NCBI GenBank assembly: GCA_006247105.1
Contig: CM016925.1
Span: forward strand, 1,240,001 to 1,304,000
DNA: 64,000 nt
Direction of reading: 5' to 3'
Source: Giardia muris
Lineage: Eukaryota; Fornicata; Diplomonadida; Hexamitidae
Shown in pieces: positions 34,919 to 42,802 of this stretch; position 1 is the stretch's first letter, and every line of letters begins with the position of its first letter. The position numbers and the translations under genes are program-made. The notes under the pieces are model-generated. The model saw only the letters and a list, made by a program, of their open reading frames with translations. It did no database searches and was not told where the DNA came from.

Positions 34919-36064
34919 TTACCTTATTCCATTGGTTCCGTGCTTTTCTAGCTGCTCTCGAGTGTGTGCGATGCGGTCTGCCCACTCATGAAGGCGGTCG
35001 ACAAGCATAAGCGCCTGCTCCTCGTTCATCACACGAGCCTGGACCAACGTTATGCTAACTTCACGAAGTAGAGTATTAAGAGTACCCTTGATAATTCCCG
35101 CCTCAAAGAGCTCAAGGAAGATCGTCTCAAGTGCCGTCACGTCACCCTCTGGGAACTGTAGCAAGGTCAGAAGAGTATCGTAAGAAATCGCATGACGCAA
35201 AGCTAAAGGCATCTCACACAGTTTCCCAAGGATCCGATTCTGTAAAGATCGCCTTTGTATCTGTGGCCCGATCTTTGAGAAGTCGAGCGTCACCGAATAT
35301 GCATTAGAGCCGCGCACAGGTGTCTCAAGGCGGTCAGTAACTAGAACGGAAACCTGCAAGTTTGCCAGATCTTCAGGCCTGATGTCTTCTCCTGCGTCCA
35401 CGCGCTTAAGCAGGCAATATAGTCGTTGGTACGTCTCATCAGCCACCTGTGACGCGTCAAGCTCCTTCGGAAGCAAGACCGCAAGGTTTGCATGCCCATA
35501 TGAGGAAAAGGCGCTATAAAGAGCCATGGGAAAGAAGGTTACAAGAGGCTTCAATGACCAAGGCTCAGCAATGGCGTTACGGACGATACACCCATATGCC
35601 TGACGCACACGATTATAATCCCCGTCAAACGCCGCGAGGATGCACGCGGCCTCTGCCGCAAGGGTGACGGCATATGCAACAAGGTTGAATGTCCCGGCCT
35701 CGAGCTCGTCCCAAAGACGTCCCTCCGAACCCAAGATTCCTGAGGATGCATCTAATAGATATTGAAGTGCAGCAAAGATAGCCAACGCCTCCGTACTCCT
35801 CGTGATATTATGGTGGTCGCCTTGAAGGAAACTTAGGGCTTGCTTGCGAGGAATCGTCCTGGCATAGAGGGAATAGAGATGCATGAGTATGACAGGGTCC
35901 AAGGCGTAGGCTACGGTATGACAGACTGCAGCAAGCCTAGCGAGACGAGCATCATCAGTTGCAAGGGATGGATCAAGAGTCAGCTCGTGGACAGCCAAGG
36001 ACATGTCATACCAGTCCTGAGAGGTGATAAAGGCCTGAAGACGTGCTTCATCAGGAGTAGGCAT
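34919..36064 (-). CDS. RPN9: 26S proteasome lid subunit RPN9 (PSMD13)
   Basis: This 381-residue PCI-domain protein of the 19S regulatory particle lid is near the family length (376-393). The N-terminal TPR-like helical part begins ARLQAFITSQDWYDMSLAV, comparable with the 'L..+Y..KLWHQLT' start of PSMD13. The PCI winged helix lies near 275-345: LLQFPEGDVTALETIFLELF, then EAGIIKGTLN, then the family's final VQARVMNEEQ and LVDRLHEWADRI. That end is the 'QPRVL...+ +RL.W' signature of RPN9. Function: structural lid subunit next to RPN5/RPN10, needed for 26S assembly. The start ATG at 36064 is 12 bp from the divergent gene. Confidence 0.85.
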   Translation of the reverse strand: MPTPDEARLQAFITSQDWYDMSLAVHELTLDPSLATDDARLARLAAVCHTVAYALDPVILMHLYSLYARTIPRKQALSFLQGDHHNITRSTEALAIFAALQYLLDASSGILGSEGRLWDELEAGTFNLVAYAVTLAAEAACILAAFDGDYNRVRQAYGCIVRNAIAEPWSLKPLVTFFPMALYSAFSSYGHANLAVLLPKELDASQVADETYQRLYCLLKRVDAGEDIRPEDLANLQVSVLVTDRLETPVRGSNAYSVTLDFSKIGPQIQRRSLQNRILGKLCEMPLALRHAISYDTLLTLLQFPEGDVTALETIFLELFEAGIIKGTLNTLLREVSITLVQARVMNEEQALMLVDRLHEWADRIAHTREQLEKHGTNGIR

Positions 36065-36076
36065 CTTCTTTTTCAG
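36065..36076. promoter_or_regulatory. 12-bp gap between divergent start codons
   Basis: The sequence cttctttttcag separates the ATGs of RPN9 and the plus-strand hypothetical gene. It is a pyrimidine/purine tract rather than simple A/T. A shared promoter role is inferred. Confidence 0.4.
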
Positions 36077-37246
36077 ATGACAGCTGACGTCACCCTCGAC
36101 ACTTGGCGCCAGTTGGTCCAAGAGTCCTTCTTCGAGCTCGCCCCTAACAATGTGGGGACGGTGATGGACACGTTCAACAGTCTAGAACTCGAGCTTAATG
36201 ACTGCTCGTTAGTCGAACATCTCTCATTCATCATAGGCGCAGCTAAGGCCTTCAGTATTCCTGGATGCGTAGAGGCACGAAGTCTACGCCTCTGGAAGCG
36301 TTCCGATCCTAGTCATGAGGATGTGTTATCTCCATCGGCTCTTCTATTTCCAGATGATCTTCAAGCTACACATAGAGAGCTCTTGAATCTAATCACACCG
36401 TACCTGGCATCGGAGTTTTCGGGGACAGCAGCCTTTAGTGTCGCTCTTATTACGCGGCTTTCTCCCTTTCTAACACAGGAGCAATTGCTTGACGTGGTGA
36501 TTAACCTCGTGAATGCCAACGATATCTTCCTTTCCTTACAAACGTCTGCTCTCTGTGCCGCTACTGTGACCGTTATCGCTCTTCAGAACATTTGCACTGA
36601 GCTTATCGAGCAGACCACTGAGCTTCATGCCGGAGTTGTCCTCGCATTACAAGCGTTGTTACGTGCTTTCCGAACCGTTGCAAAGCTTTCTGGGACGGTT
36701 GATGATCCCTGTGATTGTATTCTCTTCTTACGGGTTGTAAGTGCTGCTTGTTCTCGTCTCATTCGTTCACCTCAGCTGGCATTATTATCCCACGTAGACA
36801 ACACGGACATCCTGACAGGGATTGCAGCAGACTTGCATGGACTCTTCAGACTCTTATCGACTGGCTCGAGTGACGAGCTTTCTTTATGTCACTTGGTATT
36901 GGCCTGTCGAGAAACGGTGATGGTCCAGGTGTTGATGCGTACTCCTAACTACTTGTCAGCCTTCTTAAGTCTATTCGTTTCACTCCTATTATCTTCACGC
37001 TCGAGTAATAGACTACGTGGAGCATGCCGTGGGTTTCTCACCCCCTTTCTCTTGGCAGATATGTTACTGCAGACGGATCCCGAAGAGCCTATTGATCAGG
37101 AAGCCATCAATACGGTTATCCACGCCCTCAGGACTGCGGAGCCTCAAGCCCTTCGAGGTGTCGTAGAGGTTGGTTACCGTAACTACCTATCGAATTGCGG
37201 GATCCCTCTTCGGGCAGCACGCCCGTTAAACATCATATCCTGCTGA
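36077..37246 (+). CDS. Helical hypothetical protein
   Basis: This 389-residue protein is not recognised. It is rich in Leu, Ala and Val with regularly spaced amphipathic helices, in the style of armadillo/HEAT solenoids (for example LITRLSPFLTQEQLLDVVI and LVLACRETVMVQVLM). It contains several hydrophobic stretches, but none long and clean enough to call a membrane span. The ATG at 36077 was chosen because the open frame upstream to 35840 runs antisense through RPN9. The RNase H gene starts 12 bp after its stop. Confidence 0.65.
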   Translation: MTADVTLDTWRQLVQESFFELAPNNVGTVMDTFNSLELELNDCSLVEHLSFIIGAAKAFSIPGCVEARSLRLWKRSDPSHEDVLSPSALLFPDDLQATHRELLNLITPYLASEFSGTAAFSVALITRLSPFLTQEQLLDVVINLVNANDIFLSLQTSALCAATVTVIALQNICTELIEQTTELHAGVVLALQALLRAFRTVAKLSGTVDDPCDCILFLRVVSAACSRLIRSPQLALLSHVDNTDILTGIAADLHGLFRLLSTGSSDELSLCHLVLACRETVMVQVLMRTPNYLSAFLSLFVSLLLSSRSSNRLRGACRGFLTPFLLADMLLQTDPEEPIDQEAINTVIHALRTAEPQALRGVVEVGYRNYLSNCGIPLRAARPLNIISC

Positions 37247-37258
37247 GGAAAAACTTGG

Positions 37259-38281
37259 ATGCCAATATATGCCATTCGTGGTTCCATGCGCCTTATCCTG
37301 GTCGATTTGCCCTGGCCCTATGTTCAGAAGCTTATGAAGGAGAAGACGGGAGCATTTGTCAAGCGCTTTTCTACAATCAGCGCGATTCTTGAGGATGGTT
37401 GGTACAAGGATTTGACTGGAATCCAGGTCATTGTCCGTGGAGGATCACGAATGTCACTGGAAGAGTATTTGAGTAGCGTGGATGAGGGAGACTCGAAGGA
37501 AGCGCTGACCACGAAGGAACCTACTAATGAGGCAGTTATATTCAACTCTTCTGAACTTGTTTCAGAGTTCAGTGCACTCGAGTCTATTGAACCACAGTAT
37601 CTTTTGCATGAGAATGCGTCTAAAAAGGCATCGGAGTGCATCTATAGATATGAGGAGGAATGTCATCGATGTTATGAGATCTATTCGAATGGTCTTGTCG
37701 ATCTCGGGCATGCTGATGGTCAGAAGCGTACCTTTGCTCAGTTCCGTCGAGCGATGACCATGGATAACCTTGATGTTGAGTATGTCGCCTTTACTGATGG
37801 CGGAGCACGGCCTAGTAATGGTGGTCCAGGGGCTTGGGGTTGTATTCTTCTGGACTGTCGTTCATTGGATGAGGAGAATACCGTTCCGTTACCCTTTCAG
37901 AAGATGCATAGGCGCTATTGGAGGACGACGAATAACAGGATGGAACTTCGAGCCATCCTTGCAGCACTAACTAGTATACCTCCAGGTTCGTCCATCTGGG
38001 TCGTCACAGACTCACAATATTCAATCGATTGCATGACGTCTTATCTGCCCTCGTGGGAAGTAGCGGGGAAGCTCTCTCCATACTTCACAGAGTCTTCGCC
38101 TCCGAAAAACCGTGACCTCTTTCTTCTTCTGGCCACAGAGGCCGCCCGTCGTAAAGTAATCTTCACACACGTCCGAGGACACACAGGCCACGCTCTCAAC
38201 GAGTTAGTTGATAGGCTCTCCAATCCCAGGGCGTTTCCTGATGACATGCCATGGCATTGCGATACAGGTTTCAGTCCCTAG
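37259..38281 (+). CDS. RNH1: Type 1 ribonuclease H with novel N-terminal region
   Basis: This 340-residue protein has an RNase H type 1 domain in about residues 175-325. The catalytic acids are all visible: Asp in FTDGGARPSNGGPGAWG, Glu in NRMELRAILAAL, Asp in VVTDSQYS and Asp in NELVDRLS. The HVRGHTGHALN loop with its conserved His precedes the last Asp. The enzyme cuts the RNA strand of RNA-DNA hybrids such as R-loops and primers. The first 170 residues do not resemble the hybrid-binding domain of eukaryotic RNase H1 and have no family I can name. There is no reverse transcriptase nearby, so it is not part of a retroelement here. A second in-frame ATG lies 24 bp downstream of the chosen one. 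Confidence 0.88.
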   Translation: MPIYAIRGSMRLILVDLPWPYVQKLMKEKTGAFVKRFSTISAILEDGWYKDLTGIQVIVRGGSRMSLEEYLSSVDEGDSKEALTTKEPTNEAVIFNSSELVSEFSALESIEPQYLLHENASKKASECIYRYEEECHRCYEIYSNGLVDLGHADGQKRTFAQFRRAMTMDNLDVEYVAFTDGGARPSNGGPGAWGCILLDCRSLDEENTVPLPFQKMHRRYWRTTNNRMELRAILAALTSIPPGSSIWVVTDSQYSIDCMTSYLPSWEVAGKLSPYFTESSPPKNRDLFLLLATEAARRKVIFTHVRGHTGHALNELVDRLSNPRAFPDDMPWHCDTGFSP

Positions 38282-38299
38282 TTGAAAATGTGAACCAAA

Positions 38300-39121
38300 A
38301 TGGAGGCTCTTTTCGAGATCCCAGCCGGATTTGTAGAGGCTCGGCCTAAGATCGCACACATTGTAGAATTGCTCAACAGAAAGCTAGCCGGCCTGTTCTC
38401 TGAACTCGAGGACGAGGTCTTCCGCCACGATATGGAGATGTCTCGCATTGCCCGCCTGGTTCTCCTCCGCTCTCACTGCATCGGAGAACGACTAGGGACG
38501 TATGATCTGCTTCAGGACCATGCAAATGTCATTGGCTTCATCGAGCGTCAACAACTTCGGTCACGTTTCCTTGAACTTGCTTGTATAGAATCTCGTCCAG
38601 AGCATGGTCAAACAAGAACGATGGTTATGCCCGCCCCTGAATCTCATATTCGAAAGACTGCGGATTGGTGTCGAAGGCTTATCTCTATGGTTCGCGACGA
38701 AGAACGCACTTTAAGAAAAGTTGAAGCAGAACTTCGAAGACAGCAGACTAGTAGTATCCCTTTGACGATGCGGACATCTCTTCGCGACATTGGAGTTGCA
38801 AGAGGTTTTGAACTTCTTCGGTATGAAGCCTTTGCTCAAGAGGTTGCAGCTAAGGAGGCTGAGACAGATGCACGCATTGCTGATCGAGAGGCTCAATTAC
38901 AAAACACGTTCCGAAGTCCGAGCTCAATCGTAGACCTGACATTTGGAGAACAGGTCGAAGAAGCACTTTCTCGCTCCCACGATCTCCTAGCAAAGCTGAG
39001 TCAACACGTGGCCTACTTCGAACCACATCTTGAGCATTATGGAGATGACCTTAAACGGTACTCGGCACTCGCGCAGCAGCAGCAAGGGCTGCTAGCGCAG
39101 CTTCAAGACGCTGATCTGTGA
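38300..39121 (+). CDS. Coiled-coil hypothetical protein
   Basis: This 273-residue protein is nearly all helical. Heptad-like segments lie at about 15-60, 120-150 and 165-200, and a Gln-rich final helix covers 250-273 (ALAQQQQGLLAQLQ). I do not recognise a family. The size and helical content resemble basal-body or disc-associated small coiled-coil proteins of Giardia, which is only an analogy. The ATG at 38300 follows accaaa. The last 71 bp overlap the convergent minus-strand gene, an unusually long tail overlap for this window. Confidence 0.7.
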   Translation: MEALFEIPAGFVEARPKIAHIVELLNRKLAGLFSELEDEVFRHDMEMSRIARLVLLRSHCIGERLGTYDLLQDHANVIGFIERQQLRSRFLELACIESRPEHGQTRTMVMPAPESHIRKTADWCRRLISMVRDEERTLRKVEAELRRQQTSSIPLTMRTSLRDIGVARGFELLRYEAFAQEVAAKEAETDARIADREAQLQNTFRSPSSIVDLTFGEQVEEALSRSHDLLAKLSQHVAYFEPHLEHYGDDLKRYSALAQQQQGLLAQLQDADL

Positions 39122-39629
39122 GGTCCGGATCTTCTTGCAGACTCCTCAGCGGGGCAAGTGTCCTTTGGGTCTTTCTGATAACCGTTTGCTTCCCAAGGCG
39201 TGCATAAGTCTGACTGAGGAACTGGGTCGGCGCAATGACAGATCGTAGCACATCTTTCCTGTGTGAATTCGTCAACTCCACATCAGGGACGGGTTCCTCG
39301 GATCGGGAGAAGCAACGGATGTAGAACTGTTCAGGTGATAGGAAAGGAATTAGAGGGCGTGATCCTTCGTAAAGGTCGGGAAGATCGCTGGATGAAATCC
39401 GAGCACGTGGCCATGAGGCTGCAGTCCAGAGCACCGGCGCGTGGTCCCCATTCTTCCGATTGACGAGATCACTCTTACGAAGATCTTCAACCAAATCCTC
39501 ATCAGCGGCTCCGAGGCTTACTTCGGGTCGCAAGGAATCGGCTCCAGTCTCCACATAGTCGTCGGCATGACTGACGGCGAAGCGGGACGCGATCAATGAC
39601 GCTCCATGCTTTTGAGGGGTTTCCAACAT
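39051..39629 (-). CDS. Hypothetical protein overlapping its convergent neighbour
   Basis: This 192-residue frame is not recognised. It starts METPQ-like (MLETPQKHGASLIASRF) and ends in an Ala-rich helix that is read from DNA also encoding the C-terminus of the plus-strand coiled-coil gene. The middle has LPDLYEGSRPLIPFLSPEQF and FLSQTYARLGKQTVIR, which look like ordinary globular sequence. That argues for a real gene, as does the lack of a competing long frame over 39122-39629. It borders the degenerate region, so it could also be the end of a decaying gene. Confidence 0.5.
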   Translation of the reverse strand: MLETPQKHGASLIASRFAVSHADDYVETGADSLRPEVSLGAADEDLVEDLRKSDLVNRKNGDHAPVLWTAASWPRARISSSDLPDLYEGSRPLIPFLSPEQFYIRCFSRSEEPVPDVELTNSHRKDVLRSVIAPTQFLSQTYARLGKQTVIRKTQRTLAPLRSLQEDPDLTDQRLEAALAALAAAARVPSTV

Positions 39630-40057
39630 CTAATGTTCATCCTGACCGGCAGGTATGAACCATGCAGGTTCCAATGCTGCCATCCTATTCCCCTTCTGGG
39701 TTCCTTGCAGATATGAGACTACTTCCCACAGATTCTTCATTATCCTCGGATACTTATCCTTCGATAAGAAGTGGATTAACTTCCATCATATCCTTTCTGA
39801 TTTACTGCACGTACCTCGGCAGCACCCATACTTCTGCCTGTGTATTTAGATTCTTGCATTGCAGCAGTTTTGAATTCGTCGGGTCTTATGACGAAATCCT
39901 CAGACCACATAGTACAGATCGTCGAGGACTGGTGTGAGGAGGATATCTTCGAGCCAGAGGTGGCCCGAAGACGTGGGTCATCGTCGCTCATACAAGGCGA
40001 GAGCGGTCCGGACGACCTCAAACCGAATACTAGGTCTACTGGGGGGCTCATCACAGG
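39630..40057. other. Intergenic stretch without a supported gene
   Basis: I see no convincing gene, RNA or repeat in these 428 bp. Short open frames on both strands have no recognisable motif. It marks the left edge of the degenerate island and lies just downstream of the kinase remnant on the minus strand. Confidence 0.5.
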
Positions 40058-40380
40058 TCACTGGTGCCTCTCTGCCTCCTCGAGGACCTCCCGTGCTGTC
40101 GGACGGTCTTTGGGGTCCTTCGAGAGCATCCGGGAGATGAGGGGACCAAGCTCACCCCTTCCCTCGATGGCTGGGGGCTCTTCCTCGGTGATGGCAGTTA
40201 CCCTGAGGAAAGGAAGCCTCCCAGTGCACAACTCATATCCAATCACTCCCAGGGCCCAGACGTCCCCACTACATCTACCCCAGTGCAGTACTCGGGATGA
40301 TCGACCGCTCCTCCGGAAGAGCAGTACCGGAGATCGACGTCCTCGAGGGCTCGGTGGAGGTGAAGGCTCGAGATGCGGGG
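40058..40380 (-). pseudogene. Remnant of a NEK-like kinase C-lobe
   Basis: Read on the minus strand, this fragment holds the second half of a kinase domain. PEYCTGVDV is followed, after a frame change near 40260, by WALGVIGYELCTGRLPF. The last helix LISRMLSKDPKDRPT and AREVLEEAERH then runs to a stop at 40058. Subdomain IX (DVWALG) is split across the frameshift. There is no N-lobe, VAIK, HRD or DFG upstream: the sequence above about 40380 on this strand gives no kinase match, and the plus strand there encodes a surface-protein fragment. NEK kinases with degenerate or broken copies are common in Giardia. It is non-functional by frameshift and truncation. Confidence 0.7.
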
Positions 40381-40918
40381 GCGTGTGCAGCTGATTCGAA
40401 CTTCACCATCCCGGGGGTTCAAGGAGAGTTCTGCAAGAAGTGTTCGACCGAGTCGGAGGCCCCGATCGATGGGGTGTGTGGGGCGACTACTGCTGTCACG
40501 GGTGCTACTTGTGGTAGTGGTGTCTGCACAGTATGTGGAACGGGGAACTACTTCCTGTTCAACGGGGGCTGTTATGACCAGACCAAGGAGCCTGGGAGTA
40601 AGCTGTGCGGAGCGACTCCAACTAACGGTGTTTGCGGGACGGCGGCATCTGGGGCCTTCGTCAAGGACAGCAACCTCTACCTCTGTAACGATGCGACAAA
40701 TGGAGGAAAAGAGAACTGCGGGACGTGCACCTACGCCTCGAACGCCTTCACGTGCTCGGAGTGCCTCGAGGGCCACCACTCTTCCTCCTCTTCTCCCGTC
40801 GTCTGTACGAAGTGCACCCTCCCCAACTGTGTATCCTACCCAGACAGCAAGGACGTCTGCACAACCTGCCTCAACGGCTTCCAGGGGTATATGGATGCGA
40901 TCGGGCCGGCTTGTGGGG
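40375..40918 (+). pseudogene. Variant surface protein (VSP) internal fragment
   Basis: This fragment of about 180 residues is typical of Giardia VSPs. It has six CxxC motifs (CKKC, CTVC, CGTC, CSEC, CTKC, CTTC), the hallmark GGCY (in FLFNGGCYDQ) and Gly/Thr/Ser-rich spacers. It lies in an open frame from 40297 to 41049. It has no signal peptide at the front: the first 26 codons of the frame are antisense to the kinase remnant. At the back there is no membrane span and no conserved short cytoplasmic tail; the Cys-rich part stops at PACGGEE and is followed by unrelated codons. It is therefore an incomplete copy that could serve as a sequence donor but not as a surface protein. VSPs cover the trophozoite surface and vary antigenically. 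Confidence 0.8.
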
Positions 40919-41071
40919 GCGAGGAGGCCTCAACGAGCACCCCGAGGAGAGCCGTGGACCTTCCGTCCTCGGGGCAGGTCGTTGGTAGTGGTTGGATGCC
41001 CAGAGTGTCGGATGGTATGGGAGAGGGAGCTTCAGTGGAAGGCTGGTGAAGGGGATGTTTGATTCTCAAAA

Positions 41072-42802
41072 ATGTCCGTTACAGACTTGATGAGGGCGGC
41101 CGGGAGAGGAGACCTCGAGGACGTGAAAAGGAATCTCAATCAGGTCGGGAAGAAGAACGAAAATGGTTGGACGGCCCTGATGGAGGCCGCAATGAGGGGT
41201 CACGCCAATTGCATCCCCCTCCTTGAGAAGGAGATTGGGATGCAGGACAAAAAGGGGTGGACTGCATTGATGTGGACTGCCCTTTATGGTCAAACAGACT
41301 GTGTCCGGCTCCTCCTCTCCGAAGTGGGGAAGCAGACAACAACGAATATTACGATCACCTCGAATGGCAAAACAGTTCCCTTCCCTTCCGGAACGACTGC
41401 TCTCATGATGGCAGCCCGGAATGGCCACACAGACTGTATTCTTCTACTCAAGGAAGAGGTCGGGAAGCAGAACAAAGATGGCATGACAGCTCTGATGTGG
41501 GCTGCAATACAAGGCCACGCCAATTTCATTCCCCTCCTCGAAAAGGAGATTGGGGTGCAGGACAACTGGGGACGGACTGCATTGATGAATGCCGCCTACT
41601 ATGCTAGTACAGACTGTACTCGACTCCTCCTCTCAGAGGCGGGAAAGCAGACAACGAAGGAATATAACGACTTTCCCCCCGGAACGACCGCACTCATGAT
41701 GGCAGCCCACCGAAACCGCCCCGAAGTCGTCAAACTCCTTCTCCCCTACGAGCAGGGACTGAAGGACTCCAAAGGTCATACAGCTCAATGGCATGCAAAT
41801 AACAGCTCATGGAGAGGAGACTTCACCCGAGTCCGTCAGCTCCTCGAGAACGAGGGCACGGAACGACTTCCTCCACCGGATCCTGAACTACTTATACTAC
41901 AGTATCGTGTTAGCGAACTCACCACTGAGAATGAGTCTCTCAAGAAAGACCTCTCCTCCTTCAAGAATGCACATGAGGAAATGAAGAATGAGCTATCTCA
42001 ACTGAATCGGGAAGTCTCCTCCCTCAAACAGCAACTCGACAATGCCATTGAGGAGTCTAAGAAGAATCACGAGCTGAACGAGGCCCTGAACAAGAGGGCA
42101 CAGGAGGCCGAGAAGAGCCTTGCCGAGGCGAAGGGGGAGATCACTTCTCTCAAGAACCAGCTCACTGAGATGGAAAGCACAACACTCAAGCAGGACAACA
42201 AGATCTCCCACCTACGCACAGAGAACGCTTCTCTTCAGGAGCAGCTATCCTCCTCCAAGAAGGCGCAAGGAGAAGCAGAGGAGAGGCTCTTCCAGATGAA
42301 TCAAGAGATATCATCCCTCAAAGTCCAACTCTCCAAGACCAACGAAGAGAATGACGTCCTCCACAAACAGTTCGAGGACAGGGAACGACGGGACAGGGCT
42401 CAGATCGATCAGCTAACTGCAGAAGTCTCCTCCCTCAAACAGCAGCTCGACAATGCCATCGATGAGTCCAAGAGGCATGCGGAGATGAACGAGGACCTTC
42501 GAAAGGCCTCTGACCAGAATCGAGCCCTCATCAACGCCCTCACCACAGAGAAGGCGACTCTTCAGGAGCAGCTCTCCAAGACCACTGAGGACCTCAAAAG
42601 AGCACTCGCAGACCAGAAGGCCCAGATCCTCGTCCTCGAGAAGGAGGTTACCCAATTGAGGACCGAGAACCATGACATGAAAGACCTTCAGAGACGCCTC
42701 GAGGAGGTGGAGGAGGAGAAGAGGGTCCTCCTCCAGAACCTCGCTGCCGTCGGGGGCAGGCTCACCAACCACCCCCAGGGCCTTGGAACGCCCACTGGAT
42801 GA
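41072..42802 (+). CDS. Ankyrin-repeat / coiled-coil protein ('protein 21.1' type)
   Basis: This 576-residue intact gene begins at an ATG after tctcaaaa. Residues about 1-245 contain six or so ankyrin repeats with the recurrent GxTALMxAAxxGH core (for example NGWTALMEAAMRGH and DGMTALMWAAIQGH). Residues about 275-560 form one long coiled coil built from repeated LKQQL-x6-ESK and LxTEN-x4-EQL units, suggesting internal duplication. Ankyrin/coiled-coil proteins of this type are called protein 21.1 in Giardia, are very numerous and have no settled function. Its coiled-coil end is repeated, inverted and base-for-base identical over 337 bp, in a broken copy 3 kb away. It sits 150 bp after the VSP fragment. 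Confidence 0.85.
   Translation: MSVTDLMRAAGRGDLEDVKRNLNQVGKKNENGWTALMEAAMRGHANCIPLLEKEIGMQDKKGWTALMWTALYGQTDCVRLLLSEVGKQTTTNITITSNGKTVPFPSGTTALMMAARNGHTDCILLLKEEVGKQNKDGMTALMWAAIQGHANFIPLLEKEIGVQDNWGRTALMNAAYYASTDCTRLLLSEAGKQTTKEYNDFPPGTTALMMAAHRNRPEVVKLLLPYEQGLKDSKGHTAQWHANNSSWRGDFTRVRQLLENEGTERLPPPDPELLILQYRVSELTTENESLKKDLSSFKNAHEEMKNELSQLNREVSSLKQQLDNAIEESKKNHELNEALNKRAQEAEKSLAEAKGEITSLKNQLTEMESTTLKQDNKISHLRTENASLQEQLSSSKKAQGEAEERLFQMNQEISSLKVQLSKTNEENDVLHKQFEDRERRDRAQIDQLTAEVSSLKQQLDNAIDESKRHAEMNEDLRKASDQNRALINALTTEKATLQEQLSKTTEDLKRALADQKAQILVLEKEVTQLRTENHDMKDLQRRLEEVEEEKRVLLQNLAAVGGRLTNHPQGLGTPTG
42422..42758 (+). repeat. 337-bp perfect inverted repeat, left arm
   Basis: This segment encodes the last coiled-coil stretch of the intact ankyrin gene. 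Reading the reverse complement of 45899-46235 base by base I find no difference. Similarity falls abruptly at both edges. The arms are 3.1 kb apart. Confidence 0.9.

Noticed and set aside
35840..36076. Longer N-terminus for the plus-strand gene next to RPN9
   Set aside because: It is antisense to the start of RPN9, whose sequence is clearly conserved; the ATG at 36077 is used.
37259..38281. RNase H as part of a retrotransposon
   Set aside because: No reverse transcriptase, endonuclease or terminal repeat is present around it, and it sits in a regular run of genes.
40243..40779. Minus-strand open frame of 178 codons opposite the VSP fragment
   Set aside because: Only its last 40 or so residues resemble a kinase; the rest is the reverse of Cys-rich codons with no motif. 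The kinase remnant is annotated without it.
40297..41049. Complete VSP gene of 250 codons
   Set aside because: The first codons are antisense kinase sequence and the last 45 are unrelated; there is no signal peptide, membrane span or conserved tail. It was reduced to a fragment.
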